Positions 63,973 through 64,000 of a DNA stretch of 64,000 nt are shown piece by piece. Both the position numbers and the translations under genes were made by a program. The first letter of the stretch is position 1; every line of letters begins with the position of its first letter. Under the pieces are notes generated by a model that was given only the letters and a program-made list of their open reading frames with translations, ran no database searches and was not told where the DNA came from. Location of the stretch: the NCBI GenBank assembly GCA_011170375.1, contig DUEV01000004.1, forward strand, positions 186,001 through 250,000, given 5' to 3'. The stretch is from Dehalococcoidia bacterium. GTDB taxonomy: Bacteria; Chloroflexota; Dehalococcoidia; Dehalococcoidales; Fen-1064.

Positions 63973-64000
63973 CTATGATTATTTAAAACAGGGATGAGCT

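Overview
The window looks like a chromosomal segment of an anaerobic, non-phototrophic Chloroflexota bacterium, most likely of the Dehalococcoidia/Anaerolineae kind. This is inferred from gene content: many CaiB/BaiF CoA-transferases, a bacterial staygreen homologue, zinc-ribbon kinases fused to ATPase/TPR regions, HydB/HndC-type NuoF, and old-yellow-enzyme/FeS/FAD reductases. Base composition is moderate, TGA is used as a normal stop, and GTG and TTG starts are common. I see no rRNA, tRNA, CRISPR array, phage or insertion sequence.

Layout. 1-11.1 kb: the end of an ABC-2 permease, a methyltransferase, a poly-Glu lipoprotein with a strong terminator, an Lhr helicase, an enoate-reductase-like flavoenzyme, small membrane proteins and a CPBP protease. 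11.4-18.2 kb: a pair of CoA-transferases (one lacking the catalytic Asp, the other with an internal 110-residue duplication), an orphan NuoE-like protein, an FMN glutamate-synthase-like protein and a carboxylesterase. 18.3-25.3 kb: a glpK-glpA-molybdoenzyme-FeS/flavoprotein operon. 25.4-27.9 kb: an operon of an SDR, a membrane protein, an ArsC/Spx-like protein with an in-frame UGA at the active-site cysteine (probable selenoprotein) and a staygreen/Mg-dechelatase homologue. 28.1-31.9 kb: a zinc-ribbon Ser/Thr kinase-ATPase.

31.9-43.6 kb, minus strand, is the most unusual region. It holds a divergent sigma-54, a histidine kinase carrying ferredoxin and degenerate [FeFe]-hydrogenase domains, an NtrC-type activator, and then, behind a terminator and a well-formed -24/-12 promoter, a receiver-TPR-Cys protein, NuoE- and NuoF-like subunits, a receiver domain fused to a HoxU/NuoG-type iron-sulfur subunit, a LuxR-type regulator and a second histidine kinase with the same Cys module. 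The pieces of an electron-bifurcating NADH/hydrogenase complex appear to be rebuilt here as a redox-sensing phosphorelay controlling its own sigma-54 regulon. This is inference from architecture.

43.9-53.8 kb: a B12-dependent acyl-CoA mutase (separate large and small subunits), MeaB, two CaiB/BaiF transferases, MmgE/PrpD, a crotonase and a radical SAM-PDZ protein, probably one carbon-skeleton rearrangement pathway for a dicarboxylic or branched acyl-CoA. 53.9-54.7 kb: a decayed zinc-ribbon membrane protein. 55-64 kb: a sugar-acid/inositol-type catabolic operon behind a good sigma-70 promoter (2-hydroxyacid dehydrogenase, RraA, HpaI-type aldolase, GH4, Cgl0159-like aldolase, PPi-type PFK, IolB, Hyi, GarR-like), continuing past the window end.
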